Assembly (NCBI GenBank): GCA_963729815.1
Contig: CAVSPU010000002.1
Span: 868,001 to 932,000, forward strand
Direction: 5' to 3'
Source: DAHUXN01 sp963729815
Lineage (GTDB): Bacteria; Acidobacteriota; Terriglobia; Acidiferrales; UBA7541
DNA: 64,000 nucleotides
Shown: positions 1-9,909 of the stretch, piece after piece
How the letters are laid out: every line of letters begins with the position of its first letter
Position numbering within the stretch: the first letter of the stretch is position 1
Made by a program: the position numbers and the translations under genes
The notes under the pieces: model-generated
The model's database searches: none
The model's input: only the letters and a program-made list of their open reading frames with translations
Told to the model about the DNA's origin: nothing

Positions 1-279
1 GGGCGGTCGTTGGTGGACCCACTCAAGGAAACCGAAGTTTTTCCGGGCATGGTGACGCAAATGATCGCGGTCGGCGAACAGACTGGCGCGATGGACACAA
101 TGCTGCAAAAAATCGCGGACTTTTACGAGGACGAAGTCGACGCGGCCGTGAAGGACTTGCTGACCTTGCTCGAACCGATCATGATTTTGTTTCTGGGAAT
201 CGTGGTAGGCGGCATCGTCATCTCGATGTATTTGCCGCTATTCTCGCTGATCGGCAAACTGGCGGGTGGCAACGGCTAA
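1..279 (+). CDS. pilC: PilC, type IV pilus inner-membrane platform protein (3' end only)
   Basis: The reading frame is open from the first base, so only the C-terminal 92 residues are present; the start lies outside the window. The visible part has the second GspF/PilC cytoplasmic helical domain (FPGM, GEQTGAMD, FYEDEVD) and the last membrane helix, ending YLPLFSLIGKL, as in T2SSF-family proteins. PilC is the inner-membrane platform that couples the assembly ATPase to pilin polymerisation. It sits just upstream of pilS-pilR-pilA, the pil gene order known from Myxococcus and Geobacter, so this is probably the pilC of the dedicated type IV pilus. A second complete homologue is at 7047. The family call is firm; the rest of the operon is unseen. 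Confidence 0.9.
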   Translation, partial: GRSLVDPLKETEVFPGMVTQMIAVGEQTGAMDTMLQKIADFYEDEVDAAVKDLLTLLEPIMILFLGIVVGGIVISMYLPLFSLIGKLAGGNG

Positions 280-458
280 GAATGAAGTCCAAGCTGGGAA
301 GGATGGGACTGATTCCCCGGTTTGTAAGTGCGGCGCGGCTCCGGCTAAGATAAGAGATGGTGGCCGTTTAAAAACGGGGAGCCATGCAGTTCGTCTCGCC
401 GAATGAGCACGAAATTGAGTCCCGATTCCTTGGGTAGACGGTCGGGGGCGGATCGGGA

Positions 459-2141
459 ATGCAGCTCACAGAAAATACGGCGGAGTGGCTCGGATGGCTG
501 GGGCGAGTGCGGTTTCTCGTCGTCAGCTTCCTGCTAGCCATTGTTCTGGCGGTACATCAGCTTTCGCCTCTGCCGCTGATCGCGCGGTATTTCGTGCCGG
601 TGATTCTGCTGTGGTATTTCCTCGCGGTTTGCTACGTCATCCTGCTCAAATGGATTCCCCAAGCTCGTTGGCACGCCCCCCTGCAGATCATCGGCGATTT
701 GTTTCTTGTGACCGGGCTTGTGTATTCCACAGGGGCGCACGAAAGCTACTTCATCTCGCTATATCTGCTGGTGATCTTGATGGCCAGTGTGCTGTTCGTG
801 CGACGAAATGTGTTCCTGATTGCGGGCGGGGCATTTGCGCTGCTCGGCGCGCTGGTCGAGTTGATCCACTATGGCGCGATACCGCAGACGGCGATTTCCA
901 CGCCGAGCGAACGAGCGTTGGAAATCTGGGTATTGAGCAACCTACTGGCTTTTTTTGCGGTTGCCTACTTGGGGAGCCTGCTGGCGCACATGCTGCGCAG
1001 CAAAGGCGTGGAGCTCGAAGAAAAACGGGAGGAGCTGCGAGACCTCCAAGCTTTTAACGAAGACATTATCCGCTCCATGCGCGGCGGCTTGATTACAACG
1101 GACTTGGAAGGGCAAATCTTGTTGGTGAATCGGGCGGGCGGGGAAATAGCGGGCATCTCGCCAGAGGCGCTCACGGGAAAACAAATTCGTGAAGTGTTGC
1201 CGGGGTTCTGGCTGACCGATGCGGATACGGAATTGGGTTTTCTGGCTTCCAGGAAAGAGACGGAATTTCATACACCAGCAGGGGAGCGGCGATTTCTCGG
1301 CGTGTCGGTCGCACCCTTGCGGTCCGGGCAGAACCAGGTGAGCGGGTACGTGTTCAGTTTTCAGGATTTGACGGAGCTCAAGCGCCTGGAGCATGAAGTC
1401 GAGACTAAAAACCGGATGGCCGCTGTGGGACGGCTTTCGGCAGCTATCGCGCATGAAATCCGGCAACCTTTGACCGCGATGACGGGCGCGCTAAAAGAGC
1501 TGGCGCGCCTCGCGCCCTTGGATGAAGACGACAAGAAGCTGGTGCAGATCGTGAGTCGCGAATCAGAGAGGCTGAATCAGATCGTCAGCGATTTTCTGGA
1601 CTACTCACGCGACAAGAATTACTCGTTCTCCGAAGTGGATGTAGCGACGTTGATCGACGAGACGCTGACTCTCATCGAACGGGAACATGGCGAGGGAGGA
1701 AAATACAGAGTGGAGCGGCAATTCCTGACGAATCACGCCATTGCGCGAGTAGACCGTGATCGAATCAGACAGGTTTTTTGGAACTTGTGCAACAACGCGC
1801 TGCGCGCCATGCCGGAAGGCGGAACACTGACCGTTCGGATGGATGCGGATGCAGCTTGGGTGCGCATCGGAATTCGAGACACAGGCTTCGGCTTTGACGC
1901 ACGACAGGCGGCGAAGCTCTTTGAGCCATTTCAGTCGGGGTTCCCCCAAGGGACCGGGCTCGGACTGGCGATCGTGTACCAAATCGTGCAAGCGCACGAG
2001 GGGCATATTCACGTCGAGTCGGAAAAGGGCCGCGGAGCTGAGTTTGTAATCGAATTGCCGCGAAGCAAGAGGGGGGGATCGGCTCGAGAACGGCATACAC
2101 AAACAATTGGTGCGGGGCTGGCGTCAACAGGACGGAAGTGA
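459..2141 (+). CDS. pilS: PilS-like membrane sensor histidine kinase
   Basis: This is a 560-residue sensor kinase. The first 190 residues hold about six membrane helices without a large periplasmic loop, as in PilS, which senses pilin in the membrane. A PAS domain follows (about 205-310). The HisKA domain carries the H-box AHEIRQPL with phospho-acceptor His332; Gln stands where Asn is frequent, which also occurs in FixL/DctB-type kinases. The ATPase domain shows the N-box NNALRAM, DTGFGF and GTGLGLAIV. It lies between pilC and an NtrC-type regulator 6 bases downstream, with two sigma-54 promoters in front of the pilins beyond it. The inference is that it phosphorylates PilR to set pilin expression. 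ATG start at 459. Confidence 0.9.
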   Translation: MQLTENTAEWLGWLGRVRFLVVSFLLAIVLAVHQLSPLPLIARYFVPVILLWYFLAVCYVILLKWIPQARWHAPLQIIGDLFLVTGLVYSTGAHESYFISLYLLVILMASVLFVRRNVFLIAGGAFALLGALVELIHYGAIPQTAISTPSERALEIWVLSNLLAFFAVAYLGSLLAHMLRSKGVELEEKREELRDLQAFNEDIIRSMRGGLITTDLEGQILLVNRAGGEIAGISPEALTGKQIREVLPGFWLTDADTELGFLASRKETEFHTPAGERRFLGVSVAPLRSGQNQVSGYVFSFQDLTELKRLEHEVETKNRMAAVGRLSAAIAHEIRQPLTAMTGALKELARLAPLDEDDKKLVQIVSRESERLNQIVSDFLDYSRDKNYSFSEVDVATLIDETLTLIEREHGEGGKYRVERQFLTNHAIARVDRDRIRQVFWNLCNNALRAMPEGGTLTVRMDADAAWVRIGIRDTGFGFDARQAAKLFEPFQSGFPQGTGLGLAIVYQIVQAHEGHIHVESEKGRGAEFVIELPRSKRGGSARERHTQTIGAGLASTGRK

Positions 2142-2147
2142 GGGGGA

Positions 2148-3536
2148 ATGGCGCATCTGCTTGTTGTTGATGACGAAAAATCGATCTGCGAGCTTCTCGA
2201 AATCACGTTCCGAAAGGAAGGCCACCGGGTGGAGGTGGCGACCAGCGGCGAGTCGGCGAAGAGGAAGCTGGAATCGCAGATCTACGACCTTGTGATCTCG
2301 GATATTCGCATGCCCGACATGACCGGGGTCGATCTTTTGCGATTTGCCAAGGAAGTTTCGCCGAGGACTGTGTTCATTTTGATCACAGGCGTGCCGACGA
2401 TCGGAACGGCCATCGATGCCGTGAACTTTGGCGCGGACCGCTACGCGATCAAGGGAGACAAGCTGCTCGATGAATTAAGGCCCGCCGTCCAACAGGTTAC
2501 CGACAATCTAAATCTCAAGAAGGAAGCGGGGATTCTCCGGCGCGAGATTCGCCGGCTGACGGGCTTGGATCACATCATCGGCACGAGCCCGAAGATGCGC
2601 GCGATTTTTGATCTGATTCAGACGGTCGCGCCGCAATCCAGCCGCGTTCTGATTACGGGTGAAAGCGGAACCGGAAAGGAGCTCGTCGCCAGAGCCATAC
2701 ACGAGAATAGCTCGCGCACGCAGGCGCCTTTTATCACCATCAATTGTGGGGCGTTTCCGGAAACACTGCTCGAGTCGGAATTGTTCGGTTATATGAAAGG
2801 TTCATTCACGGGCGCGAATGAAAATCGCGCTGGCCTCTTTCAGGCGGCCGATGGCGGGACGCTATTCATGGACGAAATCGGGAACATGAGCCCGACAATG
2901 CAGGTAAGGTTGTACCGCGTCCTCCAGGAAGGCAAGGTGCGTCCGATTGGCAGCACGGAAGAATCCGACGTGGATGTGCGCGTGATCGCCGCGACCAACA
3001 GGGATCTGGAGAAAGAAATCTCGGAAGGGCGGTTTCGCGAGGATTTGTATTATCGCCTGAGTGTCATTCCCGTTCACTTACCACCGCTCAGGGAACGGCG
3101 CGAAGACATTCCCTTGCTGGCGCGCAGCTTCCTGGAGCGTTTCCGGAATTTGACGGGGAAAAAAATCGAGGGGATAGAGCCGAAAGCCATGGAGCGCCTC
3201 GAGGCCTACGATTGGCCCGGAAATGTTCGCGAACTCGAAAACACGATCGAGAGAGCGGTCGCGCTCGAAACAGGGAAGAGAGTTTCACTGGAAGGATTGC
3301 CAGAGAGAATCCTTCTCTACTATCAGAATCATTTTGCGGAGCGCCATTTGCCGGAGCGGCCATCACAGCTCATTCCCGAGGGTGGAATGGATCTAGAAAA
3401 GCACATAGCTGAACTCGAACGGGCGTATCTTCTTGGCGCGTTGGAATGTGCTGGAGGGGTAAGGACCAAGGCGGCACAGCTGCTCAAAATGACCTACCGG
3501 TCTTTTCGCCATTACGCCAAGAAGTATGGAATCTGA
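2148..3536 (+). CDS. pilR: PilR-like sigma-54-dependent response regulator
   Basis: This 462-residue NtrC-family activator starts 6 bases after pilS. Order of domains: receiver (VVDDEKS acidic pocket, phospho-acceptor Asp in ISDIRMPD near residue 50), AAA+ sigma-54 interaction domain (Walker A GESGTGKE, the sigma-54 contact loop as GSFTGA, FMDEIG Walker B), and a C-terminal Fis-type helix-turn-helix (RTKAAQLLKMTYRSFRHYAK). In species studied, PilR drives pilA from a -24/-12 promoter. Such promoters are visible upstream of both following pilin genes, so the regulatory link here is well supported by layout, though not proven. Confidence 0.93.
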   Translation: MAHLLVVDDEKSICELLEITFRKEGHRVEVATSGESAKRKLESQIYDLVISDIRMPDMTGVDLLRFAKEVSPRTVFILITGVPTIGTAIDAVNFGADRYAIKGDKLLDELRPAVQQVTDNLNLKKEAGILRREIRRLTGLDHIIGTSPKMRAIFDLIQTVAPQSSRVLITGESGTGKELVARAIHENSSRTQAPFITINCGAFPETLLESELFGYMKGSFTGANENRAGLFQAADGGTLFMDEIGNMSPTMQVRLYRVLQEGKVRPIGSTEESDVDVRVIAATNRDLEKEISEGRFREDLYYRLSVIPVHLPPLRERREDIPLLARSFLERFRNLTGKKIEGIEPKAMERLEAYDWPGNVRELENTIERAVALETGKRVSLEGLPERILLYYQNHFAERHLPERPSQLIPEGGMDLEKHIAELERAYLLGALECAGGVRTKAAQLLKMTYRSFRHYAKKYGI

Positions 3537-3979
3537 TGTTTCGATTTGGGAATCATAACGATATTCGTCAACTATAGACGTCGCCGAGAAATTCCCCGCG
3601 AAGTGAGACCGCAAACCTGCCTTGCACGCCTAACGCAAGAATCGGTAAGGAGCAGAAGCTTATCGTGTTACTGAATCGAGCGCAGAGGATGCGCCGAATA
3701 CGAGTGCGGATTGAAGAGCGACTGGCCGATTGGTGTCTGGACGGACCGACACAATAGTGTCTTTTCTGTGTTCTCTCCATTTACGTGAGTGAATTCGTCA
3801 TAGCCGAAGTCTGCTAGCTAAATCGTAATTACAGGATTCCGCTGCCATTACTTCGACGCGAAAGCGCATGTTTCATAGCGAAACGCGAGGGTGGAGGCCC
3901 GGCTGCAGTAACAGTTGTATACGCCGCCGCCTAAGAGAAACATCGGGTGGGCTAAGAGATTTCTAAGGAGAGAACAGAA
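3537..3979. other. 443-base gap between pilR and the first pilin
   Basis: I find no convincing gene here; short open frames on the minus strand lack start signals and family resemblance. The useful content is the sigma-54 promoter at 3892-3907 and a purine-rich ribosome site (AAGGAGAG) just before the pilin start. The remaining 300 or so bases upstream of the promoter are the place where PilR enhancer sites would be expected, but I cannot point to a clear repeated site. Confidence 0.6.
3892..3907 (+). promoter_or_regulatory. Sigma-54 promoter of first pilin gene
   Basis: TGGAGGCCCGGCTGCA has the invariant GG (3893-3894) and GC (3905-3906) separated by exactly 10 bases, matching the -24/-12 layout TGGCAC-N5-TTGCA. 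It lies 88 bases before the pilin ATG, predicting a leader of about 60 bases, and a PilR-type activator gene is directly upstream. Confidence 0.72.
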
Positions 3980-4522
3980 ATGAATAAGCGACAAAAGGGT
4001 TTTTCGTTAATCGAGCTCTTAATCGTGGTAGCGATCATTCTGATCATCGCCGCGATTGCAATTCCGAACTTGCTGCGTTCGAAGATGGCTGCGAACGAAG
4101 CCGGGGCGGTTGGTTCACTTCGTACCCTCGTCACGGCTGACGTGACGTATTCATCCAGCTACAGCAACGGCTTTGCACCGACCATGGCTGCACTTGGCGG
4201 AGCAGCGCCGGCAACCTGCAACAATGCGAACCTGATCGATCCGTCGCTGGCCGGTGCAACGGCGGCCGGTACGGCGAAGAGCGGTTACTTCTATACGTAC
4301 AACGTCCAGCAAGCGCTCACCAATCCGGGTCCGGGTTGCGGTGCTGCTGGTGACCAGACGTTCTACATTGATGCCTCACCGGGAATCATCGGGACGACTG
4401 GGCAGCGCAGCTTCTGCGCCGACCAGACGGGCGTGATCCGCTTTAATCCGACGGGCGCACTCATCGGTCTTGACGCGAGCGGCAGTGGCTGCGACACGAC
4501 CAAAACCGCAATCGGCAACTAA
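3980..4522 (+). CDS. pilA: Type IV major pilin, copy 1
   Basis: This 180-residue prepilin has a 7-residue leader (MNKRQKG) and cleavage before Phe (G|FSLIELLIVV), with Glu at +5, the class III pilin signal cut and N-methylated by the peptidase at 32 kb. The hydrophobic helix runs to about residue 30. The globular part holds four cysteines (80, 120, 146, 171), enough for two disulfides. It differs from the next gene at only 8 residues. It has its own sigma-54 promoter and a hairpin terminator, so it is probably a single-gene transcript. Calling it the major subunit is inference from the promoter and the pilSR neighbourhood; it could also be one of several alternative major pilins. Confidence 0.93.
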   Translation: MNKRQKGFSLIELLIVVAIILIIAAIAIPNLLRSKMAANEAGAVGSLRTLVTADVTYSSSYSNGFAPTMAALGGAAPATCNNANLIDPSLAGATAAGTAKSGYFYTYNVQQALTNPGPGCGAAGDQTFYIDASPGIIGTTGQRSFCADQTGVIRFNPTGALIGLDASGSGCDTTKTAIGN

Positions 4523-4531
4523 CCCCCCTGA

Positions 4532-4565
4532 AAGGAGGAAGAAATTCCTCCTTCCATAATTTTTA
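4532..4565 (+). terminator. Terminator after pilin copy 1
   Basis: A perfect 9-base stem (AAGGAGGAA / TTCCTCCTT, 4532-4540 with 4545-4553) closes a GAAA loop and is followed a few bases later by a T-rich run. It lies 9 bases after the stop codon. The tail is imperfect, so partial readthrough is possible. Confidence 0.65.
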
Positions 4566-4758
4566 TCCTTAGGTTCATTTTACCCGGACAAATGGACAGA
4601 AATGGTCATCAAATAGGAGTCATTTTTTGTTGTTTTTTGGAGCTATGCTGCGACCAATAGCCAAGGTCTGGTGATAGATGTATACTGCGTATCTTGTAAG
4701 GGACTGTATTTACGAAGGTTAGTGGAATGATGGAAATTTGGCCAGTTGCTGGAGACGC

Positions 4759-4774
4759 TGGAACCCAAGCTGCT
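4759..4774 (+). promoter_or_regulatory. Sigma-54 promoter of second pilin gene
   Basis: TGGAACCCAAGCTGCT has GG (4760-4761) and GC (4772-4773) with the required 10-base gap, like the element before copy 1. It lies 101 bases before the start of copy 2, so both copies appear to be separate PilR targets. Confidence 0.66.
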
Positions 4775-4859
4775 TATTTATTCTCCGCACGCCGCCACGG
4801 AGTATCTAGGCACTCTGTAGGGGCTCTGAAATCCACCTTACTAGGCGAAGGAGAGGATA

Positions 4860-5402
4860 ATGAACAAGAGGCAGAAGGGTTTTTCGTTGATCGAGCTTTT
4901 GATCGTGGTTGCGATCATTCTGATCATCGCCGCGATTGCAATTCCGAACTTGATGCGTTCGAAGATGGCCGCGAACGAAGCCGGTGCGGTTGGTTCACTT
5001 CGTACCCTCGTCACGGCTGACGTGACATATTCATCGAGCTACAGCAACGGCTTTGCACCGACCATGGCTGCACTTGGCGGAGCAGCGCCGGCAACCTGCA
5101 ACAATGCGAACCTGATCGATCCGTCGCTGGCCGGTGCAACAGCGGCCGGTACGGCGAAGAGCGGTTACTTCTATACGTACAACGTCCAGCAAGCGCTCAC
5201 CAATCCGGGTCCGGGTTGCGGCGCACCTGGCGACCTGACGTTCTACATTGACGCCCAACCGGCGATCATCGGGACGACTGGACAGCGCAGCTTCTGCGCC
5301 GACCAGACGGGCGTGATCCGCTTTGATCCGACGGGCGCAATCATCGGTCTTGACGCGAGCGGCAGTGGCTGCGACACGACCAAGAACGCAATCGGCAACT
5401 AA
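4860..5402 (+). CDS. pilA: Type IV major pilin, copy 2
   Basis: The 180-residue product has the same leader, G|FSLIELLIVV processing site and four cysteines as copy 1. Substitutions relative to copy 1 are L32M, A123P, Q126L, S133Q, G135A, N156D, L161I and T176N; six of the eight fall between residues 123 and 161, in the globular part that would face outward on the fibre. It has its own sigma-54 promoter upstream and a strong terminator downstream. Whether both copies are expressed together or act as alternative subunits cannot be read from the sequence. Confidence 0.93.
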   Translation: MNKRQKGFSLIELLIVVAIILIIAAIAIPNLMRSKMAANEAGAVGSLRTLVTADVTYSSSYSNGFAPTMAALGGAAPATCNNANLIDPSLAGATAAGTAKSGYFYTYNVQQALTNPGPGCGAPGDLTFYIDAQPAIIGTTGQRSFCADQTGVIRFDPTGAIIGLDASGSGCDTTKNAIGN

Positions 5403-5416
5403 CACTTAGACCCAGG

Positions 5417-5452
5417 AGGGGAGGAAGTCACGTACTTTCTCCCCTTTTTTTT
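5417..5452 (+). terminator. Strong rho-independent terminator after pilin copy 2
   Basis: A 12-base-pair stem (5417-5428 with 5434-5445, one G-U pair) closes a 5-base loop and runs directly into eight T residues. This isolates pilin copy 2 from the third pilin gene. Confidence 0.88.
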
Positions 5453-5501
5453 CAAATAGCGGCAAGAGTTAAAGAGTCGCATCGAAGTTCAGGGCAAAAC
5501 C

Positions 5502-6053
5502 ATGACGTGGGCGAAAACACAAATCGGACGGCAGGCGAATGTGAGCGGTGGTTTTTCGCTGATCGAACTTCTTGTCGTGGTCGCAATCATCTTAATCATC
5601 GCCGCAATTGCAATCCCCAATTTCATGCGATCGAGAATGGCCGCCAATGAAGCGGCCGCGGCAGAGACGGTGCGGACAATTACTACGGCAGCGACTGTTT
5701 ATAATACGATGTATGCGAATGGCTATCCGCCAGCCCTCACGGAATTGGGTGGTCTGGCGGCTCCAGCCACCTGCGATCAATCGATCCTGTTGGACAACAA
5801 TCTGGCACTGCCACCAAATCAGAAGAGTGGGTATTTGTTTACCTACACAGGTCAGGGTGCACAAGGAACGCCGCCGATCGGCTGCTCACAGGGCGGTTAT
5901 GCCTCCTTTCTCATTGTTGCCACGCCGCTCACGATCGGGGTAACCGGAGAGCGCAGTTTCTGCAGCACTGAAGCTGGCGTAATCCATTTCGACCCGAATG
6001 GTGCGGCGATCGGAACTCCCGTCGCGTGTTTAGCTCTGTCGACGTTGCAATAA
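5502..6053 (+). CDS. Divergent type IV pilin
   Basis: This 183-residue prepilin has a longer leader of 17 residues ending VSGG|FSLIELLVVV, with Glu at +5 and the same helix (AIILIIAAIAIPN) as the two pilins upstream. The globular domain is clearly diverged but keeps four cysteines in similar spacing (PATC, IGC, SFC, VAC). It starts 50 bases after a strong terminator and I find no -24/-12 element in front, so its control probably differs from that of the PilR-type pilins. It may be an alternative or minor pilin. ATG at 5502 is chosen because the frame is closed shortly upstream. Confidence 0.85.
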   Translation: MTWAKTQIGRQANVSGGFSLIELLVVVAIILIIAAIAIPNFMRSRMAANEAAAAETVRTITTAATVYNTMYANGYPPALTELGGLAAPATCDQSILLDNNLALPPNQKSGYLFTYTGQGAQGTPPIGCSQGGYASFLIVATPLTIGVTGERSFCSTEAGVIHFDPNGAAIGTPVACLALSTLQ

Positions 6054-6161
6054 TTCTCTCCCGTAGTAGCCCTCACTTACATGCCGTCGAATCTGGTAAG
6101 GTTTCCGCTAATTTCGGGGATTGAGCTTGTTGATTTCCATGCCTTCCTAAACGCTCGTTCT

Positions 6162-6170
6162 TGTTAGACT
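6162..6170 (+). promoter_or_regulatory. Extended -10 box of the lolA-like gene
   Basis: TGTTAGACT is an extended -10 element (TGn followed by TAGACT) ending 7 bases before the ATG at 6178. There is no ribosome site between, which predicts a leaderless or nearly leaderless mRNA. No good -35 is seen. Confidence 0.4.
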
Positions 6171-6177
6171 GGTATGC

Positions 6178-6861
6178 ATGATGGCGGTACTTATGTTATT
6201 GGCTGTCGCGTTGGTTCCCGCGTCACAGGCGAAGACAGCACAAGGAGTCGCGCGCGGCCTCGAAGCTCACTATCAGCACACTAGGACAATGGCGGGTGTT
6301 TTCCTGGAGAAGTACTCCTCGGGAGGAACGGAAATTCGCGTGGAAACGGGCAAGGTGTACTTCTCCCGTCCGGGCAGGATGCGTTGGGACTACGATTCTC
6401 CCGAAGTCAAGATGTTCCTCGTGGACGGCAAGAATGTCTGGTACTACGTCCCCGCTGGCCACACAGCAAGTCGCACATCGATCAAGGGAAGTTCGGATTG
6501 GCGAACCCCGCTGGCACTGCTTGCTGGAAAAGCCAATCTTGAGCGGTTGTGCGGGAGCTTAAGCCTGGGCAGCGCAACTTCGCGGGACCCGGAGGAGCGT
6601 GCGTCGGAAGCTGGGAATAGCGTGCTCGCGTGTGCTCCGCGGAAGGAAGATGTGGAAGCATTTCGCCAGGTTCTCTTCGAGGTGAACCCGCGAGATCAGC
6701 TCGTCCGTGTCACGATCCGGCAGGCCGGGGACATCGAGACCGAGTTCCGCTTCGGCGACTGGCACGAGAACGTTCAATTCGAAGAAGCGAAATTTCACTT
6801 TGAGCCGCCTGCGGGCGTTGTCATCGTAGACGATTCGGCGCTTGCAAACAGCGTTCAATAG
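6178..6861 (+). CDS. lolA: LolA-like outer-membrane lipoprotein carrier
   Basis: The 227-residue protein has a signal peptide (MMAVLMLLAVALVPASQA) and the LolA fold pattern: helix with GVFLEKYSSGG, then GKVYFSRPGRMRWDY, a hallmark of LolA where the conserved Arg binds the lipoprotein, followed by VDGKNVWYYVP. LolA ferries lipoproteins across the periplasm from LolCDE to LolB. The C-terminal half is less typical and includes a GNSVLACAPRK stretch. It stands alone between the pilins and the second assembly block, with its own -10 box. No other lol gene is near. A related secreted carrier of unknown cargo cannot be excluded. Confidence 0.8.
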   Translation: MMAVLMLLAVALVPASQAKTAQGVARGLEAHYQHTRTMAGVFLEKYSSGGTEIRVETGKVYFSRPGRMRWDYDSPEVKMFLVDGKNVWYYVPAGHTASRTSIKGSSDWRTPLALLAGKANLERLCGSLSLGSATSRDPEERASEAGNSVLACAPRKEDVEAFRQVLFEVNPRDQLVRVTIRQAGDIETEFRFGDWHENVQFEEAKFHFEPPAGVVIVDDSALANSVQ

Positions 6862-6996
6862 CCTGGCCCCAGCCAACCATCAAGCCTTCTGACGACTCCT
6901 ACCTTGAGGCTAACTGTAGCCCGTATTCCAGGGAATGGCGCGCAGTTGCGGTCTGCGCACAGGAGAGCAGGCGATTCGCGCGCTGTAAATTCGCTA

Positions 6997-7005
6997 TGCT
7001 AAACT
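6997..7005 (+). promoter_or_regulatory. Extended -10 box before the second assembly operon
   Basis: TGCTAAACT (TGn-TAAACT) lies 41 bases before the ATG at 7047 and would start a leader of about 35 bases. The -35 is weak (TTCGCG at 6975, 19-base spacing). The same nine bases occur before threonine synthase, which supports a real promoter class. Confidence 0.4.
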
Positions 7006-7046
7006 TTACTCGTAGCGCCCGTGGGCATTGGGTGTAAAGCATAACT

Positions 7047-8258
7047 ATGGCCGAATTTGTCTGCAAAGTGGGGGATGCTACGGGAAACGTCTTCCAACAA
7101 TTGGAGACGGCCCAGAGCGAGACCGAAGCTCGCCAGAAGCTCGCTGACCGCGGGTTCTACGTCTACGCGGTCCGGCCAAATCTGACCGTCGCGGGGCTAT
7201 TGAGCGGTTTTCGGAGCAATCGGAAACTGCCGACAAATGACTTCCTGATCTTCAATCAGCAATTTAATACGCTGATCAAGGCCGGACTGCCGATCTTGAA
7301 GGCGCTTGATCTGCTGGCCGACCGTGCGGCCCAGCCGAAAATCCGGCCGCTTCTCAGCGAGGTGCGCGCGCAGGTTCGCGAAGGAGAATTGCTATCGGAC
7401 GCGTTCAAGACGACAGGAATGTTCCCGGGGGTATACATCGCATCGCTGCGAGCAGGTGAAAAGAGCGGTGATCTGTCAGGCATTTTGGATGACTACATTG
7501 CGTACCAGCGTGTGACGACTGGGATTCGCAAGAAACTAATCGGCGTGTTGGTGTATCCGACGTTTTTGATCGTTGCGGCCACGTGCATCGTGTCGTATTT
7601 GGTGGCCTATGTGATTCCGCAATTCGCGAAGCTGTATGCGGATCTGGGCACGGCGCTTCCCGCGCCCACTCAATTCTTGATCACGCTTGTCATGGGGTAC
7701 GGCAAGTGGATACTGGCCGCGGTCGGGCTCATGGTTCTGGGGCTGATTTTCCTTATTTTTTGGTCCAGGACGAGCGCCGGAGGCCTGGTTGTCGATCGGC
7801 TCAAACTGAAAATACCGATGGTGGGAGACGTCTGGATGAAATTCCAAATGGCTCAGTTCACGCGCACGCTTGGCACGCTGCTGCGCGGTGGAACCCCGCT
7901 GGTGACGGCGCTGGAAACGGCGGCGAACGCGATGACGAGCCGGTTGGTGTCGGGGGCCGTGGAGCGATCTGCGCAGAAAGTGCGGGACGGTGGCGCGTTG
8001 CATGCGGCGCTGGCCGACACGAACATGATTCCTCCGCTGGCACTGGACATGATCGAGGTGGGAGAGGCGTCCGGAGCTTTGGCGCCGATGCTGGGGAGCG
8101 TCGCGCAATTCTACGAAGAAGAAACGAACCTGAAAACGGGCGTGCTCATCTCGATTATCGAGCCAGCGATATTGGTTGTTGTCGCACTCATAATTCTTTT
8201 CATTCTGGTGGCGCTGTATTTGCCGCTGTTTTCTGTTTCTGCGGGCGGAGCGGGATAA
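7047..8258 (+). CDS. PilC/GspF-type inner-membrane platform protein (second copy)
   Basis: The 403-residue protein carries two T2SSF domains (about 70-195 and 275-395), each with the NQQFNTLIKAGLPILKALDLL or EVGEASGALAPMLG type helices, and three membrane helices near 175-200, 215-240 and 370-395. It ends YLPLFSV like the pilC at the window start but is otherwise distinct. It is the first gene of a seven-gene block (pilC-pilB-pilM-pilN-pilO-pilP-prepilin). This block looks like a second assembly machine, either a type II secretion-like system or another pilus, rather than part of the pilSR-pilA locus. Confidence 0.9.
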   Translation: MAEFVCKVGDATGNVFQQLETAQSETEARQKLADRGFYVYAVRPNLTVAGLLSGFRSNRKLPTNDFLIFNQQFNTLIKAGLPILKALDLLADRAAQPKIRPLLSEVRAQVREGELLSDAFKTTGMFPGVYIASLRAGEKSGDLSGILDDYIAYQRVTTGIRKKLIGVLVYPTFLIVAATCIVSYLVAYVIPQFAKLYADLGTALPAPTQFLITLVMGYGKWILAAVGLMVLGLIFLIFWSRTSAGGLVVDRLKLKIPMVGDVWMKFQMAQFTRTLGTLLRGGTPLVTALETAANAMTSRLVSGAVERSAQKVRDGGALHAALADTNMIPPLALDMIEVGEASGALAPMLGSVAQFYEEETNLKTGVLISIIEPAILVVVALIILFILVALYLPLFSVSAGGAG

Positions 8259-8270
8259 GGGACGGCGAAG

Positions 8271-9899
<1,629 letters not shown>

Positions 9900-9909
9900 C
9901 CTCAGCACA

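Larger units (their letters stand above)
4523..4859. other. 337-base gap between pilin copies 1 and 2
   Basis: No gene is supported; a forward open frame that runs into pilin copy 2 from 4727 is in a different frame and looks spurious. The gap holds the terminator of copy 1 (4532-4553 plus a T-rich tail), an AT-rich stretch, the sigma-54 promoter at 4759-4774 and the ribosome site GGAGAGG just ahead of the second pilin. Confidence 0.6.
3980..5402 (+). repeat. Tandem duplication of a pilin gene
   Basis: Bases 3980-4522 and 4860-5402 are direct repeats of 543 bases. I count about 29 mismatches (about 95% identity). The differences cluster in codons 2-17 and 121-141, while codons 60-120 differ at one base only. 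The intergenic stretches are not alike apart from each carrying a sigma-54 promoter. This points to an old duplication with later gene conversion of the middle of the gene. Confidence 0.85.

Noticed and set aside
383..436. 17-codon frame with a ribosome site before pilS, a possible leader peptide
   Set aside because: It has no run of regulatory codons and no attenuator hairpin, so it may be chance.
3840..3979. Cyclic di-GMP riboswitch before the first pilin, as known before some pilin genes
   Set aside because: The GEMM core sequences are absent.
4727..5020. Forward frame overlapping the promoter and start of pilin copy 2
   Set aside because: It contains the sigma-54 promoter and runs in another frame through the pilin; no similarity to anything.
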